Notes: generated from the letters alone by a model not told the origin. Counted from the stretch's first letter, positions 17,793 through 26,502 are shown. The stretch: 44,203 bases of DNA from Phycisphaerales bacterium (GCA_020346325.1 CP070782.1:3438492-3482694); one strand, 5' to 3'. Program-made: numbers and translations.

Positions 17793-18253
17793 TGGGCGCC
17801 TCCCGGCAGGTTGCCTTGAGCGCGGAATTCCTTGATCTGTTCCTCGCTGATCACAAACGCTGCCATCCGATCCACCCAGGTATAGTCCAGTGTCCCCTCG
17901 GCTTTGAGTTTGGCCTCGACCTGTTCGTTGAAGCCCTTGCCAGCCAGGGCCACTTCGTCATCCGAGACCCCCGTGGCGGCGTCGGAGGTTCCGGCTCGCA
18001 TCGCGATCGGCTTGGTTGACAACGCCGATTCGTGTAACCAGCCCTTCTTACCATCCGCAGTGGTCACGGGATACCAACCCCGCTGCAATGCTCCGGTTTG
18101 AACCTTGGCGCCGTATTCTACCGTGGCGATGACACGTCCCAGTTGTGAAGGCGTCGCACGCACCTTGACATTGCGCACCTGGACGCTCATCGACGTGGCC
18201 AGTGCCACACTGGCAGAGACCGCCAGCAGCACCGCCAGAGCCCTGATCTTCAT
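17789..18253 (-). CDS. Exported bacterial SH3-domain protein
   Basis: A 154-residue protein with a signal peptide (about 1-20) and one bacterial SH3 domain (about 22-82; it begins VQVRNVKVRATPS and contains GWYPVTT and KKGWLHESAL). About 70 polar residues follow without a recognised fold, ending in a basic/acidic helix. Bacterial SH3 domains commonly bind peptidoglycan or envelope peptides. It is the first gene of the five-gene operon and overlaps the M48 protease start by 4 nt, so the two products may work as an envelope pair. AGGAGA lies about 10 nt upstream of the ATG. The role is inferred from the domain only. Confidence 0.82.
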   Translation of the reverse strand: MKIRALAVLLAVSASVALATSMSVQVRNVKVRATPSQLGRVIATVEYGAKVQTGALQRGWYPVTTADGKKGWLHESALSTKPIAMRAGTSDAATGVSDDEVALAGKGFNEQVEAKLKAEGTLDYTWVDRMAAFVISEEQIKEFRAQGNLPGGAQ

Positions 18254-18461
18254 GGCAACTGTCTCCTGTCAAACTGAATTCCATTTCTGCTGCCCGAGCT
18301 CCCGAGCCCGCTTCGGACTACACAGGGTACAATAGTACCGGGTACTGCCCCAAAAGCAAGCGGTCGCATATCGTTGTCCCGCGGAGCCGTTCAACATTCT
18401 GCGCTATGTTTCCGAATCCTCTCTGTGGTATTATGATAGCTTCCTGAAGGAGAAAGACGAT
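18254..18461. promoter_or_regulatory. Divergent promoter region with GGTAC repeats
   Basis: This 208-nt gap separates the leftward cAMP/MscS operon from the rightward TPR-SRPBCC gene. On the minus strand TTGCTT (18359-18354), a 16-nt spacer and TACTAT (18337-18332) form a weak sigma70-like promoter about 80 nt before the SH3b start. Overlapping the -10 are three GGTAC/GTACC units at 18326-18330, 18335-18339 and 18341-18345. The first two make an inverted repeat around AATA and the third repeats the first directly. This is a possible operator. For the rightward gene an AAGGAG motif at 18447-18452 is clear but a promoter is not. All promoter assignments are by eye. Confidence 0.3.
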
Positions 18462-19580
18462 TTGGGGCCAGAGAAATTCGAACCTGATGTGATGGTCTCG
18501 ATAGACAGGTTCAAGATCATGGCTGGAACGACTGTGTTTTTCGTTCTGTTGATGCTTGCCGGCTCGCTGACCGGCAGCGCCGCCTCAGGCGGCGCAGGGA
18601 TCGCAGAAAGCGGCGACCGAAGGACAGCGTACGAACTGTACCTGAGCGGCAATGTTCTTTGCCACAATGGGGACTACCGCGGGGCTGTTTCCGTTTTTCG
18701 CCAATCCATTGTCCTGGATACTGATTACTGCTATGGCCACGCCAACCTTGGAGTCGCGCTGGCGAAGCTGCAGCGATTCCAGGAAGCCATCGACGCGTTT
18801 ACCTTCTGCATCGATGGGAAGTATGGTTCGGGTGCCGATCGGTTCGTCTTCCACTTCAACCGGGCTCTCGCCCTGCTAGAAAATGGACAATTGGAGGCCG
18901 CACAGCGAGATCAGACGATCCTGAGACAGCTCGATCCGGCGCGAGCCGAGAAGTCCGGGGACACGCATGACTATATTCTGATGGATACAGCCTACGTTGA
19001 AGCGCGCAATGAGTTGGCCAAGAACCGCTTGTTCGAAGAACACCGGGCATCGATCACCAGAGGAAAGATCATCGTGCGGAGGGTGCCGGGAGCCGGGAAG
19101 AACACGGAAGAAGTCGAGGCCATGGGCCTCATCGGAGGTACGCTCGATGAGGTATCCGGCGTCCTGGCGGATTACGCGAAATACTCGGAATTCATGCCCA
19201 ATGTGAAGAAGGTGATTATCAAGAGCTCGAACAACGGCGTGGTCGTCGTTGATTGGCAGCTTAAGCTGCCGATGGGGTATGTCAAGAAGTATCGATTGAA
19301 GTGCTGGGCGAAGGACGAAGGCAATCGCGTGCAGCACTTTTGGAAGAAACTCCCTTGGCCCGGACTGAAGCCAAAGGAGACCATTGTGGACACCTACGGG
19401 CAATGGATTCTCGAAGTGTTCCCAGGGCATACCCCTAAGGTCCTGGCCTATTATCGTGTGTATACCGATCCGGGCAAAATCCCTCTGGGAACCGGATGGA
19501 TCGTGGATTTCCTCAGCGAGCAGAGTGTGTCTAATATAATCAAATGTACACGACAGCGAGTGAAGGATCTCTTCTATTAG
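18462..19580 (+). CDS. Exported TPR-SRPBCC fusion protein
   Basis: A 372-residue protein with an N-terminal hydrophobic signal or anchor segment (about 20-42). At least two TPR units follow (about 50-160, for example AYELYLSGNVLCHNGDY, then YGHANLGVALAKLQRF). The C-terminal SRPBCC/START-like domain (about 205-370) has the helix-grip pattern GTLDEVSGVLADY, YSEFMPNVKKV and a long C-terminal helix. SRPBCC folds hold hydrophobic ligands, and relatives include the CoQ10-binding/polyketide-cyclase group. The chosen start is TTG 18462 because AAGGAG lies 9 nt upstream. ATG 18492 is possible but lacks a ribosome-binding site. It is divergent from the cAMP operon and convergent with the caspase-fold gene. 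No exact function can be given. A lipid or quinone carrier role outside the cytoplasm is speculation. Confidence 0.75.
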   Translation: MGPEKFEPDVMVSIDRFKIMAGTTVFFVLLMLAGSLTGSAASGGAGIAESGDRRTAYELYLSGNVLCHNGDYRGAVSVFRQSIVLDTDYCYGHANLGVALAKLQRFQEAIDAFTFCIDGKYGSGADRFVFHFNRALALLENGQLEAAQRDQTILRQLDPARAEKSGDTHDYILMDTAYVEARNELAKNRLFEEHRASITRGKIIVRRVPGAGKNTEEVEAMGLIGGTLDEVSGVLADYAKYSEFMPNVKKVIIKSSNNGVVVVDWQLKLPMGYVKKYRLKCWAKDEGNRVQHFWKKLPWPGLKPKETIVDTYGQWILEVFPGHTPKVLAYYRVYTDPGKIPLGTGWIVDFLSEQSVSNIIKCTRQRVKDLFY

Positions 19581-19628
19581 TTGAATAAGGGTGGTGCAGG
19601 AGCAGGAACAGCCAGGCATCCCGTGCCG

Positions 19629-20603
19629 TCACGTGCCGTTCGGCTCCTTGATCGTTTCGTAGACGCGCGCGATTTCTACCAGCAGAGTTTCCAGTCTTGA
19701 GAAGTACGTCTCCTCGGGGATCTGCGCCTGCGCATCCCGCAGTTTCATCACCTCCAGTTCAAGTTGATTGCGTTTCGCTCGTAGACTTACCGGAATGCGC
19801 GCCTCGGCTTCGCTGTGGCGCAGGTGAAACTGGTGGGCCCGGTATCCGTCGAGCGAGGCATTGTCGCTGGCTCTCTGTACGGGTCGGATGCCACGAAACC
19901 AATCCGCCGGCGTGCCCAGGGCATCGCCGTTGTCGTCCAGCAGGGCGTGCTCGGTAGCCAATCGCCCGGCGGTCGCGTAGAACTGGTTCGTTCGATGGGA
20001 AGCCGTCAAGAAAGCCTCCAGCAAAGAGGTCTGTCCGTCCTTATCCAGGTCCGCCTCGGGTGCGATGATCGCTTCTGCCAGGTATTGCCCGAACCGTGCG
20101 TAGTTTTGCTCGAATCCGCTTTTCGTGGCCGTGATGATCACCCGCTCCGGTGCCGATAGTTGCTTGAGAAACGGCGCGCTGGATGAGGCGGTATTGATAA
20201 CCGCAACGGGTCTTGATATCGGCTTGAGCCAGCGGGTCAGATCGTTGGCTGAGATGTCAGGCCCTCGAAGGTTGAACTTGGCCGTCCTGCCGTCGAAGGT
20301 TCCGTGTCCGATCAGTACCAGCCAGAAAGCGGCGGTCTGCTGGGACTGTTCGCTGAGTATCTTCTCCAAACGCACTCGGTCAGAGAGATCTTCCTCGTCA
20401 TCCAGGCCGATGGCCAGGAAAGCCGCTTCGCTTTTCGAACATGCCTGCTCCCAGTCGCCGGCCCATTTAGCGAATTGGGCTGCGTATTCAGTGTTTCCCG
20501 GCGCACCGACCACGACGATTACGGTTTGTACCTGTGCGCTTGCCAGCGCCGGCAAGACAATGGCAGATACCAGTGCCGTGATCAGTAGTATCGCCGTTCG
20601 CAT
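19629..20603 (-). CDS. Secreted caspase/C13-fold protein lacking the catalytic cysteine, with EF-hand loop
   Basis: A 324-residue protein with a signal peptide (about 1-23, ends ASAQ). The core resembles C13/caspase-like peptidases: beta strands, a His100-Gly101 motif (LVLIGHGTFDG) and a second strand ending in VAVINTASSSAPF. In active relatives that strand ends in a D/T-x-C-x-S-G motif. Here the cysteine position is Ala139 and no other cysteine is nearby, so it is probably not a cysteine protease. Residues 185-196 (DLDKDGQTSLLE) form a canonical EF-hand calcium loop. The last 70 residues are helical and charged. Its ATG shares one base with the stop of the VWA gene (TGATG), and it is the final gene of the eight-gene operon. 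It may be a calcium-dependent binding or scaffold partner of the VWA proteins, by inference. Confidence 0.75.
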   Translation of the reverse strand: MRTAILLITALVSAIVLPALASAQVQTVIVVVGAPGNTEYAAQFAKWAGDWEQACSKSEAAFLAIGLDDEEDLSDRVRLEKILSEQSQQTAAFWLVLIGHGTFDGRTAKFNLRGPDISANDLTRWLKPISRPVAVINTASSSAPFLKQLSAPERVIITATKSGFEQNYARFGQYLAEAIIAPEADLDKDGQTSLLEAFLTASHRTNQFYATAGRLATEHALLDDNGDALGTPADWFRGIRPVQRASDNASLDGYRAHQFHLRHSEAEARIPVSLRAKRNQLELEVMKLRDAQAQIPEETYFSRLETLLVEIARVYETIKEPNGT

Positions 20604-22972
20604 CACGGCATCCCCTTTCGTCGACGCAGGGCCCATTCGGCGATGAAGCAGGTCGCCACGAAGACAAAGAGCGCCGGGAGAACGCCAGGCAAATCCCAGA
20701 GTGGTCTGGTCCAGGCTTCCGTGATTGGGACCTCCTGGTGGGGCAGGCTGCGCGCGAAGTGGTCCAACTGATCGGTCTCGACGAGTCGACCGCCAGTCTG
20801 CCGGGCGATTCGCTCCAGCAGGGGGCGATTGGTCTTGACGGACTGAAACTCGAGGGCCTCCAGATCGACCGCCCACCCGGCCGTCGCCTGGTCCAGTTCG
20901 GTTCCGTTGGCATCTGTCACCGTGGCTTGTGCGACGTAGCCGCCACTTCGACGCGGGACATAAGATGTCTCGAACAGGCCGCTCTCGGTCATCACCGGCT
21001 CGGCGGTTAGCTGCACCGATTCTCCTCCCGGTTCTCGCACCTTTATCGAGACGGAGACGTTGTCGAGGGGCTCGAAACACTTGTTGTGGGCTCGAACCTG
21101 AAGCTTTGTCGGCCGCCCGATTTCGTCCGGCCGGTGCTTGGCCAGGAGCGATATTCGGTCGGGCACGTCCGCGATCAACCAGCGCAGTGTCTGACGCCAG
21201 AATTTGTCCATGTCGTCATGCGTTTCCGGATCGCGCAGGCCCCAGCGCCATACGTCGCCGATCGTCAGGGCCGCCGTCCGCCCGTTACCCAGCCGCTGCA
21301 CGATCAGGGCAGGAAACTGCTGGCCCTCTTCGTCTCCCAGGGTGGCGACAACTCGGGCGCCGGGCTTGGCCGCACGGATACGGTTGAGGACACGGAACTC
21401 GGGCATCTCCGCCAGCCGCTGCCGTTCCTCGTCTTCATTGTCACGCAGACGCGTCCACGGTTGCAGCCAGCCTTCTCGGGTCAGATGCAGGCGCATCTGG
21501 AGCGTCAGTCGGTCGGCTGGCAGGCGGTCCAGATAGACCGGCAAGATGCCGGCAATCGGGGTGTGCTGAAGATTGCCCTGTCGAAACGATTCTCGGCCGC
21601 CCAGCATGAGGAACCCGCCGCCACGCTCGGTAACGAAACGCCGCAACAGATCCATTTGGTCGTGCGTGAAGAACTCGGCCTCCACATCGTCAAGAACAAC
21701 CGCGTGATACTCGAATAGTTCTTCCCGGGTCGTCGGAAACCCATCCCGCAGCTCACGTTCATCCCGCGTGTTCAAGCGCACGAGGACCGGTTGATCGTAT
21801 TGTTCCGCTTCATCCTCTTCCGTCGGTTCGAAGCCTCGATAGAGTGGGTTGCTCTGTTCGCCTGCCCGGCCCCGCCAGTCGTATTTCGGCTCACGTTTCG
21901 CGACGCGGATCAGGCCCACCAGGTGAACTTGTTCATCTTCGCTGATGGACCGCTGGAGGAACTTGTATTCCCAGTTGGGCCGGCCGGTAACGTAGAGAAT
22001 GCGGTAGGGGCCTCTTCCTCGATCCACGGCGAGGGTGCGCACGTTGTTGGCCAGCGTGGCCTCGGCATCGGAGTCAATCTTGCTCGGCGGTGTCTTCTGT
22101 GACATCTCAGCCACTCGGACTTGATAGAACAGTACACCCGTTCGCTCCGGCCGCACGCGGAAGCGAACCACATGTTCTGCGTCACCCTGGCGAACGCTCC
22201 ATTGCTGCCGTTCGACCAGATGGCCTGAATCTTCCATGAGGTCGATCGAGACAGTTTGCCCTGCGCATCCGGTGGCCTCCACCTTGGCCTGGATCGTGAC
22301 CGGGGCATCTTCGAACGAGGTTTGGCTGACTGAGACATTCGTCACGGCAATATCGCGCGGGGGCCGGGCCCGGCCCATCAAAACGGGGTAAACCGGGGGC
22401 AGCCCCGACAGATCGGAAGATTGCTCCCCCATGTCGGTGGCGTTACCGTCCGTCATCAGCAGCACGCCGGCCAGCGGTCGGCATTCGTACCGTTTGCCTA
22501 GTGTCTGCAACGCTGTGCCCATGTCGGTGGCGGTGCCGTCGAAAACCAGTTCGGAGAAATCAGTAGTCCGGCGCAGGCGAGAATCGAAAAGGTATTGACG
22601 GAGCTGGAAGTCCTCCGAAAGAGACGCCAACCACTCGGAGGTGCCGGATTGCAGCGTCGCCTGTAGAATCTCTGCACGACTCTGCTCGCTGCCGCGGTCA
22701 CGAATGTTCATGCCGCTGCTGTTATCGGCGACGACCACGAACAAGTTCGCGCCCGATTTGGCTTGTTGGCCGCTCCAGAGTGGCTCGATCAGGCACCAGG
22801 CCAGGGCCAGGAGGCCCAGCAGTTTGAGACCGAACGCGATCGCGCGGGCGGGTCCGATTTGAGGCGCCCGCCGATAGGCCCAAACCATCAGGACCCCGGC
22901 TGCCAGCAGCAAAATCCCGGCCGGCCAGACCCAGTGACTCCCGGGGATTGTGATGGTACCCAACCCAGGCAT
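20603..22972 (-). CDS. Membrane VWA/GATase-like protein
   Basis: A 789-residue inner-membrane protein. Two N-terminal helices (about 15-32 and 44-66) are followed by a von Willebrand A-like domain (about 75-215). Its metal site reads Asp83-Asn-Ser-Ser-Gly87 rather than the standard DxSxS, with LLMTDGNATD as a later strand. Immunoglobulin-like strands lie at about 225-330. A class I glutamine-amidotransferase-like domain (about 335-560) has RILYVTGRPNWEYKFL and GGGFLMLGGRESF but no catalytic triad that I can identify. Another beta-sandwich and a C-terminal helix (about 755-780) end the protein. This architecture is common in planctomycete and verrucomicrobial MoxR-linked operons. ATG 22972 overlaps the upstream stop by one base (TGATG). 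A TTG one codon earlier is less likely. It probably assembles with the coiled-coil and BatA-like neighbours. Confidence 0.82.
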   Translation of the reverse strand: MPGLGTITIPGSHWVWPAGILLLAAGVLMVWAYRRAPQIGPARAIAFGLKLLGLLALAWCLIEPLWSGQQAKSGANLFVVVADNSSGMNIRDRGSEQSRAEILQATLQSGTSEWLASLSEDFQLRQYLFDSRLRRTTDFSELVFDGTATDMGTALQTLGKRYECRPLAGVLLMTDGNATDMGEQSSDLSGLPPVYPVLMGRARPPRDIAVTNVSVSQTSFEDAPVTIQAKVEATGCAGQTVSIDLMEDSGHLVERQQWSVRQGDAEHVVRFRVRPERTGVLFYQVRVAEMSQKTPPSKIDSDAEATLANNVRTLAVDRGRGPYRILYVTGRPNWEYKFLQRSISEDEQVHLVGLIRVAKREPKYDWRGRAGEQSNPLYRGFEPTEEDEAEQYDQPVLVRLNTRDERELRDGFPTTREELFEYHAVVLDDVEAEFFTHDQMDLLRRFVTERGGGFLMLGGRESFRQGNLQHTPIAGILPVYLDRLPADRLTLQMRLHLTREGWLQPWTRLRDNEDEERQRLAEMPEFRVLNRIRAAKPGARVVATLGDEEGQQFPALIVQRLGNGRTAALTIGDVWRWGLRDPETHDDMDKFWRQTLRWLIADVPDRISLLAKHRPDEIGRPTKLQVRAHNKCFEPLDNVSVSIKVREPGGESVQLTAEPVMTESGLFETSYVPRRSGGYVAQATVTDANGTELDQATAGWAVDLEALEFQSVKTNRPLLERIARQTGGRLVETDQLDHFARSLPHQEVPITEAWTRPLWDLPGVLPALFVFVATCFIAEWALRRRKGMP

Positions 22973-25900
22973 CAATCGCTGTCCCCCAGATTCTCGAAGT
23001 ACCTGCGGACGAGTTCAGCGTAGCGGTCCGGCACCGGATCGCGATCGATCGGCACCAGCGCCTCGTCCGATTGAAGCTGCGCCAGTCTTTCGTCAATCTG
23101 TTGTCGCAATTCGGTCAGCGGCTGCATGATCTGCGAGCGAACGAGGTCCCACTGGGGCTCTTTCCCGTGACGGACGAACTCGGCGCGCATAGTCTGGGCG
23201 CGGTCGCGGACCCGAGCCACCTCCTCGCGCAATTCGCGCTCCGTCAGCATCTCCTCGACGTCGCGTAGACTGTCCGACCATTCGCGATAGCCCTGGCCCG
23301 TTAGTGGCCCCCGTTCTCCTATCTCTTCCCACCGTCCGGAATCTGCCGGACCGCCACCAAAGCCTGTTGGATCGCCCTGATTCCTTTGGCCGCCGGCGCG
23401 GGCCGTGCGTGTGCGCGCATCTGGTAGAGGTGTCTCGTCGCGAGACGAGCCCGGCTGGCCCGCCTCATCTTGATCTTCGACTTGTCTGTCCCCCTGGGAT
23501 TGACGGGAAGGCTGCCGGCCCGGATTCTCACGCGGGCGGCCGTCGTCTCGGCGGTTGGCCTGGGACACTTCCTCATCAACTTGTCGCGTCAATTCGTCGA
23601 TCTGCTGTCGTGCCAGGCGCAGTGCCTCCGTTTCGTCGCCGAGCACGTTTTCCGCCGCCTCCTCGACGCCTCTCCGCATCGCTTCGATCCCTTCAGCAGC
23701 TTGGCGCTCTACCTCCTGAGCTTGCGGCAGAAAGTTACGACGCAGCAGTTCGCTGGTCGTTTCCAGGGCGCGGTCCACATTTCCGGTGCTCGCCTGGCGC
23801 AGCGTGTCGTATAGCGTTCTCGACGCAAGTGGCTCGGAGGCCTCCGACTGTTCGCTCAGGTCGCGCATCTGATCGATCAGCTCTTCCATGTGTTCCTGCT
23901 GCTGTTCGATCTGCTCGGCCAGTTCGAGGTAACCCTCAGAGTCTCTCAGTGTCTTCTGGCGCGAATCGATCTGCTCTCGTATCTCTTCCGCGATCTCCTG
24001 CTCTCGCTCATCGAGTTGTTGCGCCTGGTCCCGCAGGTCACGCATCGCCTCGCTGAGTTGACTCGAGGTACGCCGGCGAAATTCATCACGCATCTCGTCG
24101 AGTTGTCGCCCGGCGCGGGTGGTCGAGGTGATAGCCCGCGAGACCATTCCTCGCTCCAGTTCCTCCGTCGACCGACGCATTTCTGAACGGGAATCATTGA
24201 GTCGTTGACTGGCCTCGGCCATGCGCTGACGATTCTCGGGGCCTTCCATACGCTGCTGGAGCTCATCGATATCGCTCATCGCTTCGAGCTGCTCATCGCG
24301 CAGACGCCGCAATTCCCGCAACACTTCTTCACGCTGCTGTTCGTCCTCTGCCTCGCGCAGTGCTGCCTGGGCCTCTCGCAGACGTTTGGCCATCTCGTTC
24401 TGCCGCCGGGCTAGGTCGCGGAGCCGGTTGAGGACCTGAAGGTCCTCGCGCTGTGTTTGTTGTTCACGCGACTGAGCCGTGCGCTGCGTTTCGTAGCGAT
24501 TCTCCTCCTGTGTCAGCTCTAGTTGTTGGAGCTGTTGTTGTGAACGCGAGGAAGCCGAGTTGGCACTGGCGGACCGGCCGGCATTTCGCCCGCGGGCGAC
24601 CTGGTGCTCGCGCTGTCTGAGCTTGAGCAACTCCTGATAAGCCGACTGCTCAGCCCCCAGAGCCGGCATCAACTCGCCGATCGACGACGACTCGTTCGCC
24701 TGGGCCAAACGGTCCACGGCCGTTTCCATGTGGCCGGCCGCCGCGTCCAGGGCTCCGGCCGAGGCCGGGTCCTCCGCCTCAGCCAATGCTGCATGGGCTT
24801 GCTCCAGCGCCTCACTTTGAGACTGGCGGACGACCTCCAGGTCTTCTTTCTGGTCCTCGGTGCCACCGGCGACATCAACCTGCTGTTTGATGTTCCAGGT
24901 CGCACTGATGATCTGCTTCTGGAGGCGAGCCAACTGCTCCCCGGGCCTTTCCTGCTGTTGCTGGCCCTGGTTTTCATTCTGATTTTGTTGGTTGGCCTGA
25001 GACTGGCTCTCGCGAAAGATTTCCTCGAATGGACGGACTTCCGCGAAATAGATGTCACTAACGGAGCGGCGTGGCTGCCCGCCGGGTCCCAAATCATTGG
25101 CCCAGAAGTAATAGGTCAAAAGCTGATCGGGCTCGGCGCCGAGTTCTTCCAGCGCCAAGACGTGCTGAATCTGTGGTTTGCGATCTGTTGCCTCACCCCG
25201 CGCCAGCGTAACGCTCTGACTATCCGCGCCGGCCAGCGTGTACGTGAGCCCGTAACCGGTCGCGCCGTAGTCATCCGTGACCTCGGCCTCCAGCGTCAAT
25301 TCCTCCAGCGGTGAGACGACCACGTCGCGATTGGGAAACACGGGCGTAATGGCCGGCGGGAGGTTCTTATGAACGTTGACGGCAAAGCGGGGCGGCATCT
25401 TGTTGGATCGGCCCTCGGCATCCGCCAAGTGCAGTTCGTAGCGTTCACTTTCGGTCGCCGTAAACGAAGTGAACAGTATCTGCGAACGCTCCTTCTCGGC
25501 GCTCAGTCCCAAGGCGATGCCAGAGCGCGGGACGAGCCGGCCCGACGTGACGGGCTTGTTGAGGGTGAAGGTCAGGGTGACGTCGGAACCTTCGGCGACG
25601 CTGATGCGCCGGGTATCCTCAACGATCTTTTCGGGTAGCCCTGTGTAGGCCGGAAAGACGATTCTTGCGTCGATTTTGGCCAACTTCGGAAGTTCGTAGA
25701 CTTCGATCGAATAGTCGCGGGTACGCTTGCCGGCGTATTCGATATGATACCGCAAGTCCGACGTGACGTTGCGAATAATGCCCCCGAACACGGGGTCGTC
25801 CAGACTCCGAACGAGCCTCCGTTTTTCGGGTTCCTCACCCGGGGGCCCCACAATCAGGCTGACCTCGGCGGGCATGGTACCGTCGAAACGGGCCAAGACC

Positions 25901-26502
25901 ACCACGGGCGACCCCGATTCGACGGTGGCATCCCCCGGCGTGACGCTGATCTCCTCGCCGCGCGTCAGAAGTCCGCCCGGGCGACTGCGGGGCAGCAGAG
26001 ATGTTGGCGCCAGGATCTGCGACAGAGCGACCACCAGAAACAGCAGGGCGGCGATCCGACCGATGTCGGCCAGCACGAGCTTCTGCGTCGATATGCTGCG
26101 AAGCCAGTCGTGGTCCGTTGCGTGTACGAGAGCCTCCTTGAGAACCTGCTTCTGGAGATAGCCGAGCTGTCCGTCCGGACCTTGCGGCTTCTGTTCCACC
26201 GCCGCCAGCAACAGTGCACGCAGATCGGGGTGACGCTGCTCGATATGTCGTGCCACGACGCGATAGTCGGGCTCCCTGCGGCGAGATTTGTAGAACACGT
26301 TCACGGTTACTGCGATCGTGGCCAGCGACAGAAGACCGGCGGCCCAAGGCGATCTCCATCCCCAAAGCCAATCGATGCCGATCAGGCCCAGCGCGACCAG
26401 TCCGGCCAGGGACCAGCAGAGCGCCAAACGTGTCGCCACGTCCACGCGCTGGCGACGTTTGACGATCGGCTCCAGTTGTCTGCGAAGGGCTCTTTCAATC
26501 AT
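22972..26502 (-). CDS. Giant membrane coiled-coil protein (DUF4175-like)
   Basis: A 1176-residue protein. Two N-terminal helices (about 25-45 and 52-70) and a third (about 148-166) anchor it in the membrane. Residues about 170-490 are beta-rich and look like immunoglobulin-type repeats (TPGDATVESGSPV, SVAEGSDVTLTFTLNKPV, LPPAITPVFPNRDVVVSPLEELTLEAEVTDDYG). From about 500 to 1000 it is an extremely Gln/Glu/Arg-rich heptad region, clearly coiled coil. A Pro/Gly/Arg-rich linker (about 990-1070) and a last helical segment follow. It resembles DUF4175-type proteins of MoxR-linked operons. It overlaps the BatA-like gene by 4 nt and the downstream VWA gene by 1 nt. A role as a long envelope scaffold for the VWA complex is inferred; no enzymatic motif is visible. 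Confidence 0.75.
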   Translation of the reverse strand: MIERALRRQLEPIVKRRQRVDVATRLALCWSLAGLVALGLIGIDWLWGWRSPWAAGLLSLATIAVTVNVFYKSRRREPDYRVVARHIEQRHPDLRALLLAAVEQKPQGPDGQLGYLQKQVLKEALVHATDHDWLRSISTQKLVLADIGRIAALLFLVVALSQILAPTSLLPRSRPGGLLTRGEEISVTPGDATVESGSPVVVLARFDGTMPAEVSLIVGPPGEEPEKRRLVRSLDDPVFGGIIRNVTSDLRYHIEYAGKRTRDYSIEVYELPKLAKIDARIVFPAYTGLPEKIVEDTRRISVAEGSDVTLTFTLNKPVTSGRLVPRSGIALGLSAEKERSQILFTSFTATESERYELHLADAEGRSNKMPPRFAVNVHKNLPPAITPVFPNRDVVVSPLEELTLEAEVTDDYGATGYGLTYTLAGADSQSVTLARGEATDRKPQIQHVLALEELGAEPDQLLTYYFWANDLGPGGQPRRSVSDIYFAEVRPFEEIFRESQSQANQQNQNENQGQQQQERPGEQLARLQKQIISATWNIKQQVDVAGGTEDQKEDLEVVRQSQSEALEQAHAALAEAEDPASAGALDAAAGHMETAVDRLAQANESSSIGELMPALGAEQSAYQELLKLRQREHQVARGRNAGRSASANSASSRSQQQLQQLELTQEENRYETQRTAQSREQQTQREDLQVLNRLRDLARRQNEMAKRLREAQAALREAEDEQQREEVLRELRRLRDEQLEAMSDIDELQQRMEGPENRQRMAEASQRLNDSRSEMRRSTEELERGMVSRAITSTTRAGRQLDEMRDEFRRRTSSQLSEAMRDLRDQAQQLDEREQEIAEEIREQIDSRQKTLRDSEGYLELAEQIEQQQEHMEELIDQMRDLSEQSEASEPLASRTLYDTLRQASTGNVDRALETTSELLRRNFLPQAQEVERQAAEGIEAMRRGVEEAAENVLGDETEALRLARQQIDELTRQVDEEVSQANRRDDGRPRENPGRQPSRQSQGDRQVEDQDEAGQPGSSRDETPLPDARTRTARAGGQRNQGDPTGFGGGPADSGRWEEIGERGPLTGQGYREWSDSLRDVEEMLTERELREEVARVRDRAQTMRAEFVRHGKEPQWDLVRSQIMQPLTELRQQIDERLAQLQSDEALVPIDRDPVPDRYAELVRRYFENLGDSD

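Noticed and set aside
20603-21080. N-terminal extension of the caspase-fold protein to 21080
   Set aside because: The extra residues overlap the VWA gene in another frame. ATG 20603 begins a clean signal peptide and overlaps the VWA stop by one base.
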